Notes under the pieces: model-generated | What the model saw: the letters and a program-made list of their open reading frames with translations, nothing else | What the model was told of the DNA's origin: nothing | Database searches by the model: none | Shown here: one piece after another, positions 6,138-7,045 of the stretch | Numbering within the stretch: position 1 is the first letter of the stretch | How the letters are laid out: the number at the start of each line of letters is the position of its first letter | Assembly (NCBI GenBank): GCA_031284085.1 | Contig: JAITAM010000218.1 | Coordinates: 1 to 7,045 of the forward strand | Reading direction: 5' to 3' | Length of the DNA: 7,045 nucleotides | Source of the DNA: Spirochaetaceae bacterium | GTDB taxonomy: Bacteria > Spirochaetota > Spirochaetia > Treponematales > Breznakiellaceae | Program-made: the position numbers and the translations under genes

Positions 6138-6709
6138 GTTATGTGCCGTTTTGCTCCCTCATATTTTCATAAACCTGCTTTAGAAAAAATATCTTGTGCA
6201 ACAGTTTGATTCCTTTGAGCTTGTTGCTGCTTATTATTTCTAATAATTGTTTGTTGAATAAAATTTATATGATATTTTTGTGAATGTGAATTTATCTATT
6301 GAACGGTCATATCACGAGTTCTTGCCACACAAAAAATTATTCCAGAATTATGTTGTTCAAATTCATTTAAACTTTCTTCAAGACGCGAATTCGGATCGCC
6401 TTGATTCTCTATGCCCACTAAAAAGCCGTTCACATTTTGCATTTCGATTTTTATATCATATTGATTTGGAAAATAATCTGAAAAATAATTCTTTTTTATA
6501 TAATTTGGATATTTTATATTCAATATTTCAAAAATTTCTTTTATTGTGGAGGATTTACCAGAATTCGCCGGTCCTTGCAAAAATAAATTTCTGCCATAAT
6601 AATCTCCTTATTATCAATTCAATATTGTTATAAACAACAACATCTTCCTTATATTTTGTCAATATGTCTTCGATGTTTTGATGAAATTTCAAGCAAAATG
6701 GCACATAAC
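6138..6709. mobile_element. 572-bp cassette-like unit with 18-bp inverted ends
   Basis: The left end GTTATGTGCCGTTTTGCT (6138-6155) and the right end AGCAAAATGGCACATAAC (6692-6709) are inverted repeats with one mismatch. The outermost GTT...AAC matches the rule that an integron cassette begins with the end of a core box and closes with the complementary box of its own attC. The unit contains one gene (a broken ATPase), whose stop lies 20 bases from the left box, also typical of cassettes read on the minus strand. No target-site duplication is seen beside the ends (GTCCC versus TACGC), which argues against a DDE transposon. No integrase gene is in the window. Integron cassette is favoured; a small inverted-repeat element is the alternative. 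Confidence 0.55.
6167..6597 (-). pseudogene. Small P-loop ATPase, broken by a frameshift and an amber stop
   Basis: A perfect AAGGAG (6604-6609 on the minus strand) lies 6 bases before ATG 6597, which reads MAEIYF and then goes out of frame. Adding one T to the run of five T (plus-strand A5 at 6579-6583) gives MAEIYFLQGPANSGKSS, a textbook beta strand and Walker A (GPANSGKS, 9-16). The frame continues through GFLVGIENQGDPNSR and IIFCVARTRDMTV to a TAG at 6296-6298. Beyond it the same frame continues for 42 codons, ending NQTVAQDIFSKAGL and TGA at 6167-6169. The rebuilt product would be 143 residues with the amber at position 101. Function is unknown; it belongs to small ATP-binding proteins seen on mobile DNA. 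A sequencing error could explain the indel but not easily the amber as well. Confidence 0.8.
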
Positions 6710-6827
6710 TACGCTCTATCCGTACTCTTTCGTATATCCACCCACTATGGCGGTATAAGCGAAAGGCTGCGGAGCGTCAACACAGTTGGCGCAAGCATCT
6801 GACCTTATACCGCGGAACTTGTTAGAC
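6703..6827. other. Candidate integron attC-like recombination site
   Basis: The site is bounded by ACATAAC (6703-6709) and GTTAGAC (6821-6827); the latter fits the core GTTRRRY perfectly. Between them is a long imperfect hairpin: outer arms GCGGTATAAG (6750-6759) and CTTATACCGC (6804-6813), and inner arms GCGTCAAC (6774-6781) and GTTGGCGC (6785-6792) with one wobble and a 3-base ACA loop. The length, about 125 bp, is in the range of large attC sites such as those of Vibrio. One side departs from the classical layout, with about 40 bases between the outer arm and ACATAAC. Orientation cannot be decided from the sequence alone. No gene lies in 6610-6874 apart from the ATPase leader, this site and the next promoter. 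Confidence 0.5.
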
Positions 6828-6845
6828 GGCTTTTTATGGTATAAT
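6819..6845 (+). promoter_or_regulatory. Extended -10 promoter for the rightmost gene
   Basis: TATAAT at 6840-6845 is preceded by TGG (6837-6839), giving an extended -10. A TTGTTA at 6819-6824 is a possible -35 with a short 15-base spacer. It overlaps the GTTAGAC box, so one strand of the recombination site would also be promoter DNA. The start codon lies 30 bases downstream. Confidence 0.55.
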
Positions 6846-6874
6846 AAACGAACATTCATTCCAAGGGAAGACTT

Positions 6875-7045
6875 ATGAAAAACGATAAGCACACAACAGC
6901 GATACCGGAGGTGACGATAACGCAGGTTCACGGGCAGATGCCGCCTGCTACAGGTCCTCGCCCTTTATACCATCGCATTAACCCCGCACGAGCGTCAAAC
7001 CCTGCTCAAAATGGGGGGGGCAAGGGCCTTGCGTTTGTGGAAAAA
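6875..7045 (+). CDS. Unrecognised protein, N-terminal part (runs off the window)
   Basis: An open frame of 57 codons starts at ATG 6875, six bases after AAGGGA (6863-6868) and downstream of an extended -10 promoter. It begins MKNDKHTTAIPEV and continues ITQVHGQMPP to NGGGKGLAFVEK at the window edge. No signal peptide or membrane segment is seen; the start is polar and rich in proline. I do not recognise a family. A run of eight G (7013-7020) encodes the glycines, so slippage would shift the frame about 46 codons in. The composition is closer to the left-hand genes than to the AT-rich HD region. Confidence 0.6.
   Translation, partial: MKNDKHTTAIPEVTITQVHGQMPPATGPRPLYHRINPARASNPAQNGGGKGLAFVEK
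7013..7020 (+). repeat. Poly-G tract (G8) in coding sequence
   Basis: Eight consecutive G encode NGGGK in the rightmost gene. With eight G the frame stays open to the window edge; seven or nine would switch it. Such G-runs are known phase-variable sites in treponemes and other bacteria. Confidence 0.7.

Noticed and set aside
6296..6580. Intact 94-residue ATPase starting at TTG 6580
   Set aside because: The start would cut into the beta strand before Walker A, and a perfectly placed Shine-Dalgarno and ATG lie upstream out of frame. A frameshifted longer gene explains the sequence better.
6627..6662. Minus-strand promoter TTGACA / TATAAC before the ATPase
   Set aside because: The -35 is perfect, but the nearest good -10 is 24 bases away, outside the workable spacing.
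6138..6709. DDE transposon or MITE with terminal inverted repeats
   Set aside because: The ends are inverted repeats, but no target duplication flanks them and no transposase is inside. It is kept as the alternative to the integron-cassette view.

Overview
The window looks like chromosomal DNA of a spirochaete, most likely Treponema. The main argument is a phenylalanyl-tRNA synthetase beta chain of only 581 residues, the short archaeal/eukaryotic-type form that spirochaetes carry in place of the roughly 800-residue bacterial form. The candidate integron-type recombination boxes and the coding poly-G tract fit Treponema but do not prove it. No rRNA, tRNA or CRISPR array was recognised.

Left part (1-1117): the tail of an upstream reading frame ends in a strong intrinsic terminator. 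Next comes a REP-associated tyrosine transposase (RAYT/Y1_Tnp) gene surrounded by copies of the 11-bp palindrome AGGTCAGACCT, two of them inside a longer direct repeat. The same palindrome recurs before pheT and inside a repeat array before mazG. This suggests a RAYT with its own REP-like family seeding the intergenic spaces nearby.

Middle part (1118-5276): three co-directional chromosomal genes, pheT, mazG and a DUF58 membrane protein. A degenerate 54-68 bp repeat array of about 300 bp, rich in small palindromes, separates pheT from mazG. A near-perfect dyad sits directly before the mazG start, where no Shine-Dalgarno sequence is visible.

Right part (5277-7045): composition becomes visibly AT-rich and coding switches to the minus strand, as expected of acquired DNA. 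It holds an HD-domain phosphohydrolase gene, then a 572-bp unit bounded by 18-bp inverted repeats whose ends read GTTATGTGCC. Inside that unit is a small P-loop ATPase gene broken by a one-base frameshift and an in-frame amber stop. A long imperfect hairpin ending in a GTTAGAC box (fitting the integron core GTTRRRY) follows. Together these resemble an integron gene cassette and its attC site, although a simple inverted-repeat element is not excluded. The window ends in the start of an unrecognised plus-strand gene with an extended -10 promoter and a run of eight G in its coding sequence.
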